DNA of 64,000 nt from Marivivens donghaensis (GCF_011806565.1 NZ_JAATOP010000002.1:394515-458514); one strand, 5' to 3'. Shown: positions 28,185 through 38,458, counted from the first letter of the stretch. A program made the numbers and translations. The notes: generated from the letters alone by a model not told the origin.

Positions 28185-29888
28185 ATGTCTGACACACACG
28201 CGCAAACCGTCAGGTACGTTCGCGATTCCATGATCCAGCCGTCCGAGCCGCCAAACGCTCAGACAGGTGCGGTCAAATGGATGCGCGAAAACCTCTTCTC
28301 GGATTGGGTGAACGGTCTGATGACCGTCATCGCGATCTACATCATCTACTCGGTGCTCGCTGCGATCGCTCCGTGGTTCTACCATTCCGTCTGGAATGCG
28401 GGATCGCTGAACGAATGTCGTGAAGTCATCGCGATCAACTCGCCGAACGCCATGCATGGCGGTGGCTGTTTCGCGGTCATTTCCGACCGTTGGCTCCAGC
28501 TGCTGTTCGGCTTCTACCGCGCCGACCTTCACTGGCGCCCGATCCTTGCCTTCGTTCTGCTGTTCGTTGCGCTTGGCCCAATCCTGTTCCCGAACCGCTT
28601 CCCGCGTCCGCTGATGTGGCTCGCTGCGGCGTACCCGTTCCTCGTGGTATGGCTGCTGTGGGGCGGCTCGTTCTGGGTGCCGATCCTTGCGGCACTCGGC
28701 TTCGTCATCGGCGGTATCGTCGGTTACTTCGGTAACAAGGTTGGCGGTCTCGGTGTTGCTGTTGCCGCTGCCGTTGTTTCGGCTGTTGTCTGGTGGGTCT
28801 ACCTAATGCCCGTCGTCAACGACGGCCTGCACGCAACCGTCGCAGAGGCGCGCCTCGAAACGATTGCCGAGCAGACGGAAGCCGATCTCATCGCCATTCC
28901 GGAAGCTCAGGAAGCCATCGAAACGCGTATGGCTGAACTCAACGCTCGCGTTGCCGAGCTTGATGCCCAGCTTGAAGAAATCGTCGCTGTGGAAGAGACC
29001 GACGCCGTCAAGGCCGAGTTCAACGCAATCATGGACGAGCTCGAAACCGTACGTGCGGAGCTGCGTATCCTCAGCCGCGACGCCTACTACTACTCGCAGA
29101 AATCGACCGATGCGAAGACCATCGCATCCAACCTCGAAATGCTGCCGGAGTGGAAGGCCGCTGCTGCCGAAGGTGACGAAATTGCTCAGCGGAACCTCAG
29201 CGACGCCTACGGTCGTCTGGGTCTGGTCGGCCTCGAGCCGGTCACCAGCCGTGAATTCGGTGGCTTCATGCTCGCGATCATCATCGGTGTCGCTGGTATC
29301 GGTCTGTCGCTGCCGCTCGGTGTTCTACTGGCGCTCGGTCGTCAGTCGGACCTGCTGGTGGTCAAGGTCGCCTGTATCGTCTTCATCGAAGTCATCCGCG
29401 GCGTTCCTCTGATCGTCTGGCTGTTCACCGCATCGCTGCTGCTGAACTACTTCCTACCGCCGGGTACGAATTTCGACCTCGTTCTGCGGGTTGTGATCAT
29501 GGTCACGCTCTTCTCGGCGGCCTACATCGCCGAGGTGGTTCGAGGCGGTCTCGCGGCGCTTCCTAAGGGCCAGTACGAAGCGGCTGATGCGCTTGGTCTG
29601 GACTACTGGAAATCCATGCGCCTGATCGTCCTGCCACAGGCACTGAAGATCTCGATCCCGGGTATCGTGAACACCTTTATCGGTCTGTTCAAAGATACCA
29701 CGCTGGTCGGCATCATCGGTCTGCTTGACCCGATCAACCTCTCTAACTCAATTCGCGCCTCCAGTGATTGGAACGGCGTCTATTGGGAACTTTTCATCTT
29801 CATCGGCCTCGTATTCTTTGTCTGCTGTTTCAGCATGGGCCGTTACTCGCTGTGGCTGGAGAAACAACTCCAGCGCGGACACCGCTAA
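28185..29888 (+). CDS. bztC: amino-acid ABC transporter permease BztC
   Basis: Second inner-membrane permease of the Bzt system, 567 residues. N-terminal membrane segments are followed by a long charged helical insert at about residues 215-330 ([45 protein letters not shown]), which looks like a coiled coil. Then comes the permease core [58 protein letters not shown]. The coiled-coil insert probably sits in the periplasm or cytoplasm between helices. The stop is 11 bases before bztD. Confidence 0.9.
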   Translation: MSDTHAQTVRYVRDSMIQPSEPPNAQTGAVKWMRENLFSDWVNGLMTVIAIYIIYSVLAAIAPWFYHSVWNAGSLNECREVIAINSPNAMHGGGCFAVISDRWLQLLFGFYRADLHWRPILAFVLLFVALGPILFPNRFPRPLMWLAAAYPFLVVWLLWGGSFWVPILAALGFVIGGIVGYFGNKVGGLGVAVAAAVVSAVVWWVYLMPVVNDGLHATVAEARLETIAEQTEADLIAIPEAQEAIETRMAELNARVAELDAQLEEIVAVEETDAVKAEFNAIMDELETVRAELRILSRDAYYYSQKSTDAKTIASNLEMLPEWKAAAAEGDEIAQRNLSDAYGRLGLVGLEPVTSREFGGFMLAIIIGVAGIGLSLPLGVLLALGRQSDLLVVKVACIVFIEVIRGVPLIVWLFTASLLLNYFLPPGTNFDLVLRVVIMVTLFSAAYIAEVVRGGLAALPKGQYEAADALGLDYWKSMRLIVLPQALKISIPGIVNTFIGLFKDTTLVGIIGLLDPINLSNSIRASSDWNGVYWELFIFIGLVFFVCCFSMGRYSLWLEKQLQRGHR

Positions 29889-29899
29889 GGAGACCTGAC

Positions 29900-30691
29900 A
29901 TGTCTGAACTTGCTATCGACCGCACGATCGACCGTAGCACCATGAAGGTCTCGGACGAGGTGGCTATCCAGATCACCAACATGAACAAGTGGTACGGCCA
30001 GTTCCACGTTCTGCGTGATGTGAACCTGACCGTTAACCGTGGTGAACGCATCGTTATCTGTGGCCCGTCGGGCTCGGGTAAATCGACGCTGATCCGCTGT
30101 ATCAACCGCCTTGAAGAACATCAGGCCGGCCAGATCATCGTGGATGGTACGGAACTGACCTCCGACCTCAAGAACATCGACAAGATCCGGTCCGAGGTCG
30201 GCATGTGCTTCCAGCACTTCAACCTGTTCCCGCACCTGACCATTCTGGAAAACTGCACTCTGGCGCCGATCTGGGTCCGTAAGGTTCCCAAGAAAGAAGC
30301 CGAAGAGATCGCGATGCACTACCTTGAAAAGGTGAAGATCCCCGATCAGGCCCACAAGTATCCGGGTCAGCTTTCGGGTGGTCAGCAGCAGCGTGTGGCG
30401 ATTGCCCGCTCGCTGTGCATGAAGCCGCGCATCATGCTGTTCGACGAACCGACCTCGGCTCTCGACCCCGAGATGATCAAGGAAGTTCTCGACACCATGA
30501 TCGAGCTGGCCGAAGAGGGCATGACCATGCTCTGCGTGACGCACGAAATGGGCTTTGCCCAAGCCGTTGCGAACCGCGTGATCTTCATGGACCAAGGCCA
30601 GATCATCGAACAGAACGAACCGCACGAGTTTTTCAACAACCCGCAGTCGGATCGTACCAAGCTGTTCCTGTCACAGATCCTCGGTCACTAA
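29900..30691 (+). CDS. bztD: amino-acid ABC transporter ATP-binding protein BztD
   Basis: The cytoplasmic ATPase of the Bzt importer, 263 residues. It has Walker [11 protein letters not shown] near residue 54, the Q-loop [16 protein letters not shown], the signature [35 protein letters not shown] with Walker B, and the switch His in CVTHEMGFA, all typical of the GlnQ/AapP group. The ATG at 29900 has AAGGAGA in front, which rules out the longer frame overlapping bztC. It ends the operon before a strong terminator. Confidence 0.94.
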   Translation: MSELAIDRTIDRSTMKVSDEVAIQITNMNKWYGQFHVLRDVNLTVNRGERIVICGPSGSGKSTLIRCINRLEEHQAGQIIVDGTELTSDLKNIDKIRSEVGMCFQHFNLFPHLTILENCTLAPIWVRKVPKKEAEEIAMHYLEKVKIPDQAHKYPGQLSGGQQQRVAIARSLCMKPRIMLFDEPTSALDPEMIKEVLDTMIELAEEGMTMLCVTHEMGFAQAVANRVIFMDQGQIIEQNEPHEFFNNPQSDRTKLFLSQILGH

Positions 30692-30710
30692 TCTGCTGCA
30701 AAATCAAAGA

Positions 30711-30741
30711 GAAAGGCCCAGCGTTTGCCGGGCCTTTCTTC
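30711..30741. terminator. terminator at the bztD/sixA convergence
   Basis: GAAAGGCCC (30711-30719) pairs with GGGCCTTTC (30730-30738), followed by TT. The stem lies between convergent genes; its right arm touches the sixA stop (30740). A/T on both ends makes it usable by both strands. Confidence 0.75.
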
Positions 30742-31225
30742 ATTCCAGATCCTTGGGCACCGCGAAGTCGGTGACTGTGCCTTTTTCAATATCCCGCCAT
30801 CTGTCCTGATCAAAATTGAGAACTGTGGTCGCGAGTGTCGGATAGGCGTGGAATTTCGGATGCGCGGCAGGCTCGGCTGCGAGCGCGTAGGCGAGTTCCC
30901 CGATGCCGGGGTTGTGGCCGATCATCGCAATGCAGCCTTCCTCGCGCTTCGATAACTCGCGAAACATAACGTCGGGCGTCGCAAGATACAGCGAGTCCTC
31001 GTAAATGACCGTGGTGTCCAGAGCGAGCAGATCCAACGTCTCCCGCGTCCGCACGGCAGCAGAGCACAGCACGACATCCGGCACATATCCGTTCTTGCGC
31101 AGCCAGCGCCCCAGTAGCGGCGCCTGCCGACGCCCGCGTTCATTTAGATTGCGCGCCTTGTCAGGTTGGTTCAGATCACCCCAATCCGATTTTGCGTGGC
31201 GGATCAGGATCAGTCGTTTCGGCAT
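30740..31225 (-). CDS. sixA: SixA-type histidine phosphatase
   Basis: A 161-residue histidine-phosphatase-superfamily protein. SixA of E. coli removes phosphate from phosphohistidine (ArcB or the nitrogen PTS). Here LILIRHAKSDWGD carries the catalytic RHxK motif near residues 8-12; CSAAVRTRETLD and MIGHNPGIGELAYAL supply the second Arg and His. The start at 31225 removes a non-conserved extension and leaves a 16-base overlap with the ferredoxin gene upstream. It is the last gene of the minus-strand block starting at rpmH. Confidence 0.82.
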   Translation of the reverse strand: MPKRLILIRHAKSDWGDLNQPDKARNLNERGRRQAPLLGRWLRKNGYVPDVVLCSAAVRTRETLDLLALDTTVIYEDSLYLATPDVMFRELSKREEGCIAMIGHNPGIGELAYALAAEPAAHPKFHAYPTLATTVLNFDQDRWRDIEKGTVTDFAVPKDLE

Positions 31226-31857
31226 CTCAGGAACTCTTGCAGTGAATAGGCGGATTGATCCGCAGGGCGATTGGCTGAGCCGACATGACACGACCGCCGG
31301 ACGCGGCAACCCATTTCCAAACAGTCGCTACCCGCTGGCGACCTCAGATAGGCGGCGCATTTCGCAGTATCGTAGCCGCCCGCGTTCAATGCGTCGACAG
31401 GGCAGGAGGAGAGGCACGACCGCCGTTCGCAGGTGGAGCAGGGCGCGGTGAGTGTAGCGATCTGAACGAATTTGTCGAAAGCCAATGCGCCGCGAAACGA
31501 TGCGAACAATCCCGCAGTCCCATCGGCCAGTAGCATAACGGGCGAGGCGCATGCGCCAGCCTTAATGGCCCACTTATAGAACGGGCGGAACGGTGGGTCG
31601 GTGAAGGGAAACAGCGGCTTTGCGCCCGATGCCTCGGCAATTTCGCCGATGACACGGGCAGACCAGCTATCGAGCGGATCCGCATGACCGTCGGTCCACT
31701 CGGGTGACGAGGTGAACACGATCCAGAAATGCGGTTCGTCGGGTGCCAACATGATAACGGCCTGCACCTCATCGGGCAGGCCGTCAGCGACATCGGGTAT
31801 GAAGGCGCCAGCTGCGCGCAGGCCGTGCTCGGCCAGTATTTCGCGCAGCGCGTCCAA
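31210..31857 (-). CDS. ferredoxin-like 4Fe-4S protein
   Basis: A 215-residue cytoplasmic protein of unknown role. The C-terminal third has a dense cysteine pattern, CSTCERRSCLSSCPVDAL and KCAAYLRSPAGSDCLEMGCRVRRSC, compatible with one or two 4Fe-4S clusters and resembling the ferredoxin part of QueG-like proteins. The N-terminal 140 residues have no motif I can name. Translation appears to start at a TTG directly after the argB stop (TGATTG), so it is coupled to argB; no better start is visible. It overlaps sixA downstream. Confidence 0.7.
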   Translation of the reverse strand: MDALREILAEHGLRAAGAFIPDVADGLPDEVQAVIMLAPDEPHFWIVFTSSPEWTDGHADPLDSWSARVIGEIAEASGAKPLFPFTDPPFRPFYKWAIKAGACASPVMLLADGTAGLFASFRGALAFDKFVQIATLTAPCSTCERRSCLSSCPVDALNAGGYDTAKCAAYLRSPAGSDCLEMGCRVRRSCHVGSANRPADQSAYSLQEFLRCRND

Positions 31858-32733
31858 TCAGGTGCGCGGAACGACGCGCGGCGGAGTAGTGCGGATCATC
31901 GAACCCGCGCCGTGCTCGGTGAAGAGCTCGAGAAGACATGCGTTGGACACGCGCCCATCCATGATGACCACTGCGCGCACACCATCCTCTACCGCCTTCA
32001 GTGCGGTTTCGGTTTTCGGGATCATGCCGCCCGCGATGGTGCCGTCTGCGATCATGTCGCGGACGTCGTCGGGAGTCATCTGGGTGACGATCTCGCCTTC
32101 TTTGTTCTTCACTCCCGACACGTCGGTCAAAAGAAGCAGGCGGTCGGCCTTGAGGGCGCCCGCAATCGCGCCCGCTGCGGTGTCGCCGTTTACGTTGAAG
32201 GTCTCGTTGTCCTTCATGCCCGTCGCAACCGGCGCGATGACAGGGATGATGCCCGCAGCAAAGAGGTCGCGCAATACCTGTACGTTCATCTCGACCGGCT
32301 TGCCGACGAAACCAAGTTCCGGATCATCCGCCTCGCAGACCATCATGTCGTCGTCTTTACCCGACAGACCAACCGCGCGGCCGCCTTCGTCCATGATCGC
32401 CTGAACGATCCGCTTGTTGACGAGGCCGGTGAGGACCATCTCGACGACTTCAACGGTTTTTTTGTCGGTCACGCGCTTGCCGCGCACCCACTCGGACTCG
32501 ATGCCGAGCTTCGAGAGCATGTCGTTGATCATCGGGCCGCCGCCGTGCACGACGACGGGGTTCACGCCGACCTGACGCATCAGAACGATGTCGCGGGCAA
32601 ATTCCGCCATCGCGTCCTGATCGCCCATGGCGTTGCCGCCGAATTTGACCACGACGATCGCGCCCGAGTATCGCTGCAGATAGGGCAATGCCTCTGACAG
32701 CGTGCGTGCGGTTGCGATCCAGTCTTGGTTCAT
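31858..32733 (-). CDS. argB: acetylglutamate kinase
   Basis: Phosphorylates N-acetylglutamate in the second step of arginine synthesis. The 291-residue amino-acid-kinase-fold protein shows [12 protein letters not shown] near residues 28-39, [67 protein letters not shown] and [18 protein letters not shown]. The ATG at 32733 is preceded by GAGG; an in-frame GTG at 32748 is an alternative. It is flanked by engB upstream and the ferredoxin gene downstream. Confidence 0.95.
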   Translation of the reverse strand: MNQDWIATARTLSEALPYLQRYSGAIVVVKFGGNAMGDQDAMAEFARDIVLMRQVGVNPVVVHGGGPMINDMLSKLGIESEWVRGKRVTDKKTVEVVEMVLTGLVNKRIVQAIMDEGGRAVGLSGKDDDMMVCEADDPELGFVGKPVEMNVQVLRDLFAAGIIPVIAPVATGMKDNETFNVNGDTAAGAIAGALKADRLLLLTDVSGVKNKEGEIVTQMTPDDVRDMIADGTIAGGMIPKTETALKAVEDGVRAVVIMDGRVSNACLLELFTEHGAGSMIRTTPPRVVPRT

Positions 32734-32770
32734 TTCTTGTTTCCTCACGTCCGGCCCCTTTCCGGGTTAG

Positions 32771-33421
32771 TCAGTCGATAGTGGAGATAATAGCTCGCAA
32801 AGTTGCAATGCCATCGCCTTTGTCGGACGACGTCAGCACAATTTCGGGGAATGCGGCAGGGTGACGCGAAAGCGCTTCACGCGTGGCTTCAAGCGATTCA
32901 TTCAGCTGCTTCTGTCCGATCTTGTCGACTTTGGTCATCACGACTTGGAAGGTCACGGCGGAGCGGTCGAGCAGAGTCATGATTTCTTCGTCGACCTTCT
33001 TCGCGCCGTGGCGCGCGTCGATCAGGACGAAGACGCGGCGCAGGGTCTGGCGACCTGACAGGTACTGTTTGAGCAGGTTCTGCCATTTTTCGACCACTGC
33101 AACCGGCGCATTGGCATAACCATAGCCAGGAAGGTCAACGATGTAGCGTTCGTCACCGACGGTGAAGTAGTTGATTTCCTGCGTACGGCCCGGCGTGTTC
33201 GACGCCCGCGCGAGGCCTTTGCGGCCGGTCAGCGCGTTGATCAGGCTCGACTTGCCGACGTTCGAGCGACCGGCAAAGCAAACCTCGAGCCTGTCCGCAG
33301 GCGGCAGGCCGGACATGGCGACGACGCCCTTGAGGAAGTCGACGGGGCCAAGGAAAAGCTTGCGGCCGGTTTCGAGAGTGAACTCGTCAGGCTGTTCGAC
33401 AATCGGAAAAGTCAGTTGCAT
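32771..33421 (-). CDS. engB: ribosome biogenesis GTPase EngB/YihA/YsxC
   Basis: A small essential GTPase needed for 50S assembly in studied bacteria. The 216-residue protein has CFAGRSNVGKSSLINALTGRKGLARASNTPGRTQEINYF (G1 and G2), DLPGYGYANAP (G3) and MTKVDK (G4), the standard TRAFAC/EngB pattern, and ends at the G5 region VLTSSDKGDG. It lies downstream of yidC across a terminator-like hairpin and upstream of argB. Confidence 0.95.
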   Translation of the reverse strand: MQLTFPIVEQPDEFTLETGRKLFLGPVDFLKGVVAMSGLPPADRLEVCFAGRSNVGKSSLINALTGRKGLARASNTPGRTQEINYFTVGDERYIVDLPGYGYANAPVAVVEKWQNLLKQYLSGRQTLRRVFVLIDARHGAKKVDEEIMTLLDRSAVTFQVVMTKVDKIGQKQLNESLEATREALSRHPAAFPEIVLTSSDKGDGIATLRAIISTID

Positions 33422-33433
33422 CGGGGTTCCCCT

Positions 33434-33459
33434 GTAAAAGGGCCGCCCTGAGGCGGCCC
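33434..33459 (-). terminator. rho-independent terminator after yidC
   Basis: Read on the minus strand, GGGCCGCC (33459-33452) pairs with GGCGGCCC (33447-33440) around a 4-base loop and is followed by TTTT. It would limit read-through from yidC into engB. Confidence 0.75.
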
Positions 33460-33466
33460 GATGTAT

Positions 33467-35242
33467 TTACTTCGTTGCGTCGGCTTTGTTCTTGCGGAGC
33501 CCGCCGAACATGTTGCCGAGCACATCGGGCTTATGTCCGTGGCTTCGCATGATGCCATACTGCTGCACGAAAGTAATCGTGTTGTTGGTGATCCAGTAGA
33601 GCACCAGACCCGAAGCGAAGTTGCCGAGCATGAACATGAAGATCCACGGCATCCAAGCGAAGATCATCTTCTGCGACGGATCGGCGGGGGCCGGATTCAG
33701 CTTCTGCTGCAGCCACATCGAGATACCCAGCAGGATCGGCAGGATACCGAGCGAGATGATCGCGAGGAAGCTGGTCGGCTCCGGCGCGGCCCACGGCAGC
33801 AGACCGAAGAGGTTCAGGATCGACGACGGATCAGGCGCGGACAGGTCGTTGATCCAGCCAATCCAAGGCGCATGACGCAGTTCGAGCGTCACGAAGATCA
33901 CCTTGTAGAGAGAGAAGAAGATCGGAATCTGCAGCAGCATCGGCAGACAGCCGGACGCCGGATTGACCTTGTTGTCGCGGTAGAGCTTCATCATGCCCTG
34001 CTGCAGACCAGCACGGTCGTCGCCCATACGCTCTTTGAGCTTCTCCATTTCGGGCTGCAGCTCCTTCATCTTCGCCATGGAGACGTAGGATTTGTAGGAG
34101 AGCGGCAGTACCAGCGCCTTTAGAACGAAGGTCAGGACGATGATCGACCAACCCATGTTGCCGATGAGCGCGTGGATGTTGTGGAGGAGCCAGAAGATCG
34201 GCTTTGTCAGGAAGAAGAACCAACCCCAGTCGATGGTGTTGATGAAGTTAACGATGCCACCATCGTTCTGGTAGGCGCGGATGGTTTCCCATTCCTTAGC
34301 GCCTGCGAAGAAGCGGGTCGAAACGGTCGTCTCGCCGCCGGCAGCGACGGTTTCGCTCGGCATGATGGCGTCGGCTTCGTAGACGTCGTTGGTGCCGAAA
34401 TAGCGCGAAATGGCTTCGAACGGACGGGTCTGATCGGGGATCAGCGTCGTCATCCAGTAGTGGTCGGTGTAGCCGATCCAGCCGCTTTCGGTGACTGTTG
34501 TACGATCGGCGGCGGTTTCGTCGGCGATGTCTTTGTATTTGATTTGGTCGAGCGAGCCGTCGGCCATGCGGATCAGGCCTTCGTGTAGAACAAAGAAGCC
34601 TTCGAGGTCGTCCGGTTCAGTATAGCGACGGATCAGGCCGTAAGGCGCAACGGTTGCGTCTGCGTCGCCATTGTTAACGACAGACTGATCGATGGTGATC
34701 ATGAACTTGTCGTCGACGGTATAGGTATTGCGGAAGGTCAGGCCGGCGCCGTTGTCCCATTTGATAGTGACGGGGCTGTCGGGGCTGAGCGTTTCGCCCT
34801 CTTCCAGTTCCCACATGGTGTCGGGGCCAGGAACGGCGTCGGCGGCGACGCCCTGATTGGCGCTCCATCCGAAGCTGGCGAAGTAGGCATCATTGCTGCC
34901 CGAGGGGCGCAGCAGATGGATCGTGTCCGAGTCCTCTTCGACCGAAACGCGGTAGTCGGTCAGGTATAGGTCGTCGAGGCGGCCGCCCATCAGGTTGATC
35001 GAACCCGACAGCTCAGGCGACTCGATCGGAACGCGTGGTGTGTCGGCTACGACTTCGGTCGGGACAGCTGCCACGCCCGGAGTCGCCGAGTTCGCGACAG
35101 GTGCATCAAGCGTTTGTTCTGCGGCCACATCTTCGGCTACTGCGGGAGATTGCTCCGGCAGGGGGAAGAGGGTGTACCACACGCCGAGCACACCCGCGCA
35201 AAGCACGAGCGCCAACAGCATATTTCTGTTCTGATTGTCCAT
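33467..35242 (-). CDS. yidC: membrane protein insertase YidC
   Basis: YidC inserts and folds inner-membrane proteins, alone or with SecYEG. The 591-residue protein has an N-terminal helix (NMLLALVLCAGVLGVWYTLFPL), a large periplasmic P1 beta domain (about residues 70-350) and the conserved core from SIIVLTFVLKALVLPLSYKSYVSMAKMKELQPEMEKLKERMGDD, with CLPMLLQIPIFFSLYKVIFVTLELRHAPWIGWINDLSAPD and FMLGNFASGLVLYWITNN. It lies in the same minus-strand block as rpmH-rnpA-yidD, but ttcA and an EAL protein gene intervene. Confidence 0.96.
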   Translation of the reverse strand: MDNQNRNMLLALVLCAGVLGVWYTLFPLPEQSPAVAEDVAAEQTLDAPVANSATPGVAAVPTEVVADTPRVPIESPELSGSINLMGGRLDDLYLTDYRVSVEEDSDTIHLLRPSGSNDAYFASFGWSANQGVAADAVPGPDTMWELEEGETLSPDSPVTIKWDNGAGLTFRNTYTVDDKFMITIDQSVVNNGDADATVAPYGLIRRYTEPDDLEGFFVLHEGLIRMADGSLDQIKYKDIADETAADRTTVTESGWIGYTDHYWMTTLIPDQTRPFEAISRYFGTNDVYEADAIMPSETVAAGGETTVSTRFFAGAKEWETIRAYQNDGGIVNFINTIDWGWFFFLTKPIFWLLHNIHALIGNMGWSIIVLTFVLKALVLPLSYKSYVSMAKMKELQPEMEKLKERMGDDRAGLQQGMMKLYRDNKVNPASGCLPMLLQIPIFFSLYKVIFVTLELRHAPWIGWINDLSAPDPSSILNLFGLLPWAAPEPTSFLAIISLGILPILLGISMWLQQKLNPAPADPSQKMIFAWMPWIFMFMLGNFASGLVLYWITNNTITFVQQYGIMRSHGHKPDVLGNMFGGLRKNKADATK

Positions 35243-35364
35243 CTGAACTGCCTATTTCGCCTTATTTTGGTCGGGTTGGTTCAACAGGCCACAGGCTCAA
35301 AGGTCAAGCGGTTTTGCGATGTTTTGCAGGCGAACGGGCTTTTGTTTACTCACATTTGCGAAGG

Positions 35365-36879
35365 TCAGCACGCCCTGAGATGTCGGGGTGGCGGGCTGAT
35401 CCGCTGTGCAGTGTAGTTCGAAATCCAGTCGTCCACCAATTCGGGCGCGAGCGGGCGGGCGATGCCGTAGCCTTGGACCTCGTGACAGCCCAGCTGGGCC
35501 AATTTTGCGCGCTCCTCCGACGTTTCGACCCCTTCAGCGAGGGTTTGGAGGCCCAGCCGCTCCGCCATCGTCAAAATAGCTGCCACCATTTTTTGCTGTT
35601 CTACGTCCTTGTCGATGCCAGAGACGAAGGACCGGTCAATTTTGATGCGTCCGACCGAGTAGTTGCGGATCGATGTGATCGATGCGTGCCCAGTTCCGAA
35701 ATCGTCCAGATCAAGGCTGCATCCGAGGCGCGCGAGGCCGGAGAGGTTGCTGAACAGGATCTCGTCCGCCTGATTGGCGACCACCGTTTCCAGCACTTCG
35801 ACAGCAATGCGGTCTGGAAGGAGGCGATACGACCCGACACGGCACCGGATGCGGTCCACGAGGTTAATGGCGTGAAGCTCCTCGCTGGAGAAATTCACGC
35901 CGACACGTGGCACGGTGAATCCCTTCTGGTCCCAGCGCGTGATGGCTTCGAGCGTGTCGTTCAGGATCACTTCGCCGAGCCGATGCATCATATTGGCCTG
36001 CGCGATAGCAGGCAGGAAATCGAGGGGCGGGATCAGGCCGCGGTCGGGATGTTGCCAGCGGGCAAGCGCCTCGAAGCCGGTAATTTCACCTGTCACGGTC
36101 GACACCTGCGGCTGGAAAAACGCGCGGATTTCGCCGTCGTGGAACGCGCGGCTGACTTGCTGCATCAGACTATTTCGCGCTTCGATGCGGCTCCGCATGG
36201 CTGGCGAATAGCTACGGACTGACGACGGACCGTGGCGTTGGGCCTCGATCAGCGCGTTTGTTGTCGCTTGCAGCAGGTCTTCGGTTCGGGTCGACGAAAT
36301 GCAGTCGGACATCGAAAAACCGATGGAAGCCGTCATGTGGACGTTCATGCGCCCGACGATCAGCGGACGCTTGATCGCTTGTTGGATGCGGGACGCGAGT
36401 TCGAGCGCGTCTTCTATGTCCGGCTTGCTCGACAGATCGGTCATGACCGCGAACGAAAACCCGTCCATGCGTGAAATCAGGTCGGTCTCTCGAATGTTCA
36501 GCTTGATCCGATATGCGACAATCCGAAGGATTTCTTCGATCCCGTCGCGGTCGTGCACCTCTTCCAGCAGTTTATGCCGGTCGATTTCAATGAGGAACAA
36601 AGTGCTGAATTTGCGCCGCCGTTGGGCGTGGATCAATCGCCGGTGCGCCGCGCTCATGAACGCATCGCGGGTCATCAGGTCGGTCACACGGTCTACTTGG
36701 ACATCGCGCGATAGCGACTTCAGCAAAACGGGCGGGATAGCAGCGCCAGCAACGAGGCCCGCGTAGCCGAGCATCTCGAATCCGGCGAAAGCTCCGATAG
36801 GCGTGATGACCGAGAGCGGCACACTTTCGATCGCGCGCCGCAGGTTCTGGGACACAGTATTGTACCCGATATTCAACAT
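35365..36879 (-). CDS. GGDEF/EAL protein, probable c-di-GMP phosphodiesterase with degenerate GGDEF
   Basis: A 504-residue protein with one or two N-terminal hydrophobic segments (residues 20-55), then a GGDEF domain and an EAL domain. The GGDEF active-site loop is replaced by RMDGF (SRMDGFSFAV), so cyclase activity is unlikely. The EAL side keeps FEALARWQHPDRG, the Asn of NFSSEEL, the Glu of EVLETV, DDFGTGHAS, the Lys of IKIDRSF, EGVE and QGYGIARPL, which are the metal-binding and catalytic residues. It probably hydrolyses c-di-GMP. It is inserted between ttcA and yidC. Confidence 0.88.
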   Translation of the reverse strand: MLNIGYNTVSQNLRRAIESVPLSVITPIGAFAGFEMLGYAGLVAGAAIPPVLLKSLSRDVQVDRVTDLMTRDAFMSAAHRRLIHAQRRRKFSTLFLIEIDRHKLLEEVHDRDGIEEILRIVAYRIKLNIRETDLISRMDGFSFAVMTDLSSKPDIEDALELASRIQQAIKRPLIVGRMNVHMTASIGFSMSDCISSTRTEDLLQATTNALIEAQRHGPSSVRSYSPAMRSRIEARNSLMQQVSRAFHDGEIRAFFQPQVSTVTGEITGFEALARWQHPDRGLIPPLDFLPAIAQANMMHRLGEVILNDTLEAITRWDQKGFTVPRVGVNFSSEELHAINLVDRIRCRVGSYRLLPDRIAVEVLETVVANQADEILFSNLSGLARLGCSLDLDDFGTGHASITSIRNYSVGRIKIDRSFVSGIDKDVEQQKMVAAILTMAERLGLQTLAEGVETSEERAKLAQLGCHEVQGYGIARPLAPELVDDWISNYTAQRISPPPRHLRAC

Positions 36880-36940
36880 TGTCTTGTCCTTCGCCGTAGC
36901 AGTCTTGCCGCCACGCTAGGGAACAACGTTGACCGGATCG

Positions 36941-37807
36941 TTAACGCAGGTCGGGAATATCGTTAGAATTGTTCTGTTTTCGCTCGCCGATCTCCAGCCC
37001 CTTGAAGTCGAACAGGGCAGGGTCGAGCAGGTGGGACGGGCGCGTATTCATTAGCGCGCGGAACATCTTCTGACGGCGACCAGGGGCGTTCTTTTCCCAT
37101 TGGTCGAGCATGCCTTTGACCTGCATGCGCTGGAGGCCGTCCTGCGAACCGCAGAGGTCGCACGGAATGATCGGGTAGTTCATCGACTTGGCGAACTTCT
37201 CGCAATCGGCCTCGGCCACATAGGCGAGGGGGCGGTAGACGAACAGATCGCCGTCTTCGTTTACCAGTTTCGGCGGCATCGTCGCGAGGCGCGAGCCGTG
37301 GAAGAGGTTCATGAAGAACGTCTCGAGGATGTCGTCGCGGTGGTGGCCGAGCACAACAGCGCTGCATCCTTCTTCGCGTGCAATCCGGTAGAGGTTGCCG
37401 CGGCGCAGGCGCGAGCAGAGGGCGCAGTAGGTGCGGCCCTGCGGGACCTTGTCAACAACGATGGAGTAGGTGTCCTGATACTCGATCCGGTGCGGAACGC
37501 CCATGTCCTCAAGGAACTTCGGCAGCACGGTCGACGGGAACCCAGGCTGGCCCTGATCAAGGTTGCAGGCAAGTATATCGACGGGCAGCAGGCCGCGCCA
37601 CTTCAGTTCATACAGAACCGCGAGCAGGGTGTAGCTGTCCTTGCCGCCTGACAGACACACCAGCCAACGCGCGTCGCGTTCGATCATACCGAAATCGTCG
37701 GTCGCCTGACGCACGTTCTGCACGATGCGTTTGCGCAGCTTTTTGAATTCGGTCGACTTGGGAGCGCCGTGGAAGAGCGGGTGGATGTCGTCGAGATCGT
37801 CGAGCAT
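36941..37807 (-). CDS. ttcA: tRNA 2-thiocytidine biosynthesis protein TtcA
   Basis: TtcA thiolates cytidine 32 of certain tRNAs, including tRNA-Arg species in E. coli. The 288-residue protein has the PP-loop [12 protein letters not shown] near residues 51-62, the cluster-binding cysteines in [12 protein letters not shown] and [19 protein letters not shown], and the C-terminal [12 protein letters not shown]. It starts 21 bases downstream of yidD and probably shares its transcript. Both tRNA genes in this window are tRNA-Arg, a coincidence rather than evidence of linkage. Confidence 0.94.
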   Translation of the reverse strand: MLDDLDDIHPLFHGAPKSTEFKKLRKRIVQNVRQATDDFGMIERDARWLVCLSGGKDSYTLLAVLYELKWRGLLPVDILACNLDQGQPGFPSTVLPKFLEDMGVPHRIEYQDTYSIVVDKVPQGRTYCALCSRLRRGNLYRIAREEGCSAVVLGHHRDDILETFFMNLFHGSRLATMPPKLVNEDGDLFVYRPLAYVAEADCEKFAKSMNYPIIPCDLCGSQDGLQRMQVKGMLDQWEKNAPGRRQKMFRALMNTRPSHLLDPALFDFKGLEIGERKQNNSNDIPDLR

Positions 37808-37827
37808 GGCGGCCTCCGAAGGCGCTA

Positions 37828-38049
37828 TCAGTCAGGTACGTTGTCGATGCCGGAGCTGCCCCAAGGGTGGCAGCGCAGCAGGCGGTGAACGGTGAGGTAG
37901 GTGCCCTTGATCCCGCCGTGCTTTTCCAGCGCTTCCATCGCGTAGGCAGAGCACGTCGGCTGGAACCGGCAGCTGTGTCCGATGTAGGGCGACAGGACCA
38001 CGCGGTAGGCGCGCACGGGCAGAGATATGACCCACGCAAGCGGGGTCAT
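37828..38049 (-). CDS. yidD: membrane protein insertion efficiency factor YidD
   Basis: A 73-residue membrane-associated protein that helps YidC-dependent insertion. The family signature [50 protein letters not shown] is complete, including the three conserved cysteines. It overlaps the end of rnpA by 4 bases, the classical rnpA-yidD coupling. Confidence 0.94.
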   Translation of the reverse strand: MTPLAWVISLPVRAYRVVLSPYIGHSCRFQPTCSAYAMEALEKHGGIKGTYLTVHRLLRCHPWGSSGIDNVPD

Positions 38050-38438
38050 TGGTGCACCTTTTTCAGTGCCCAGATCAGGTCGCGCTTCATCTGGTCGAAG
38101 TTATGGTCGGCAGTCATGTCCTTACGTCCGACGAGGACATAATCCCAACCGTCGCGGCCATGCTTTTGCATGATCAGCCGCGCGATTTCGCGCAGACGAC
38201 GTTTGGCACGGTTGCGAGCAACCGCGTTACCGACTTTCTTCGAGCAAGTATAACCGACGCGCAGAGGCTCATCGTCGTCGCGCTTACGTGCCTGAAGGTG
38301 AAAGCCTTTGGTCCCCTGACGACGCGCGGATGCGGCACGCAGGAAATCGGCCCGTTTTTTCAGGACTGGCGGACGAACGAAAACCGCCGTAGGCGCGGCC
38401 TCGGCGGTCTGCGTCTGGTCAAGCTGTTGCGAAGTCAC
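38046..38438 (-). CDS. rnpA: ribonuclease P protein component
   Basis: Protein subunit of RNase P, which matures tRNA 5' ends. The 130-residue product has a non-conserved N-terminal extension, then KKRADFLRAASARRQGTKGFHLQARKR and the RNR motif YTCSKKVGNAVARNRAKRRLREIARL. It begins with GTG (complement of 38436-38438) only 20 bases after rpmH. An alternative later start is not supported by a better signal. Confidence 0.92.
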   Translation of the reverse strand: MTSQQLDQTQTAEAAPTAVFVRPPVLKKRADFLRAASARRQGTKGFHLQARKRDDDEPLRVGYTCSKKVGNAVARNRAKRRLREIARLIMQKHGRDGWDYVLVGRKDMTADHNFDQMKRDLIWALKKVHQ

Positions 38439-38458
38439 TGATGACCTCGCGGCGCCAA

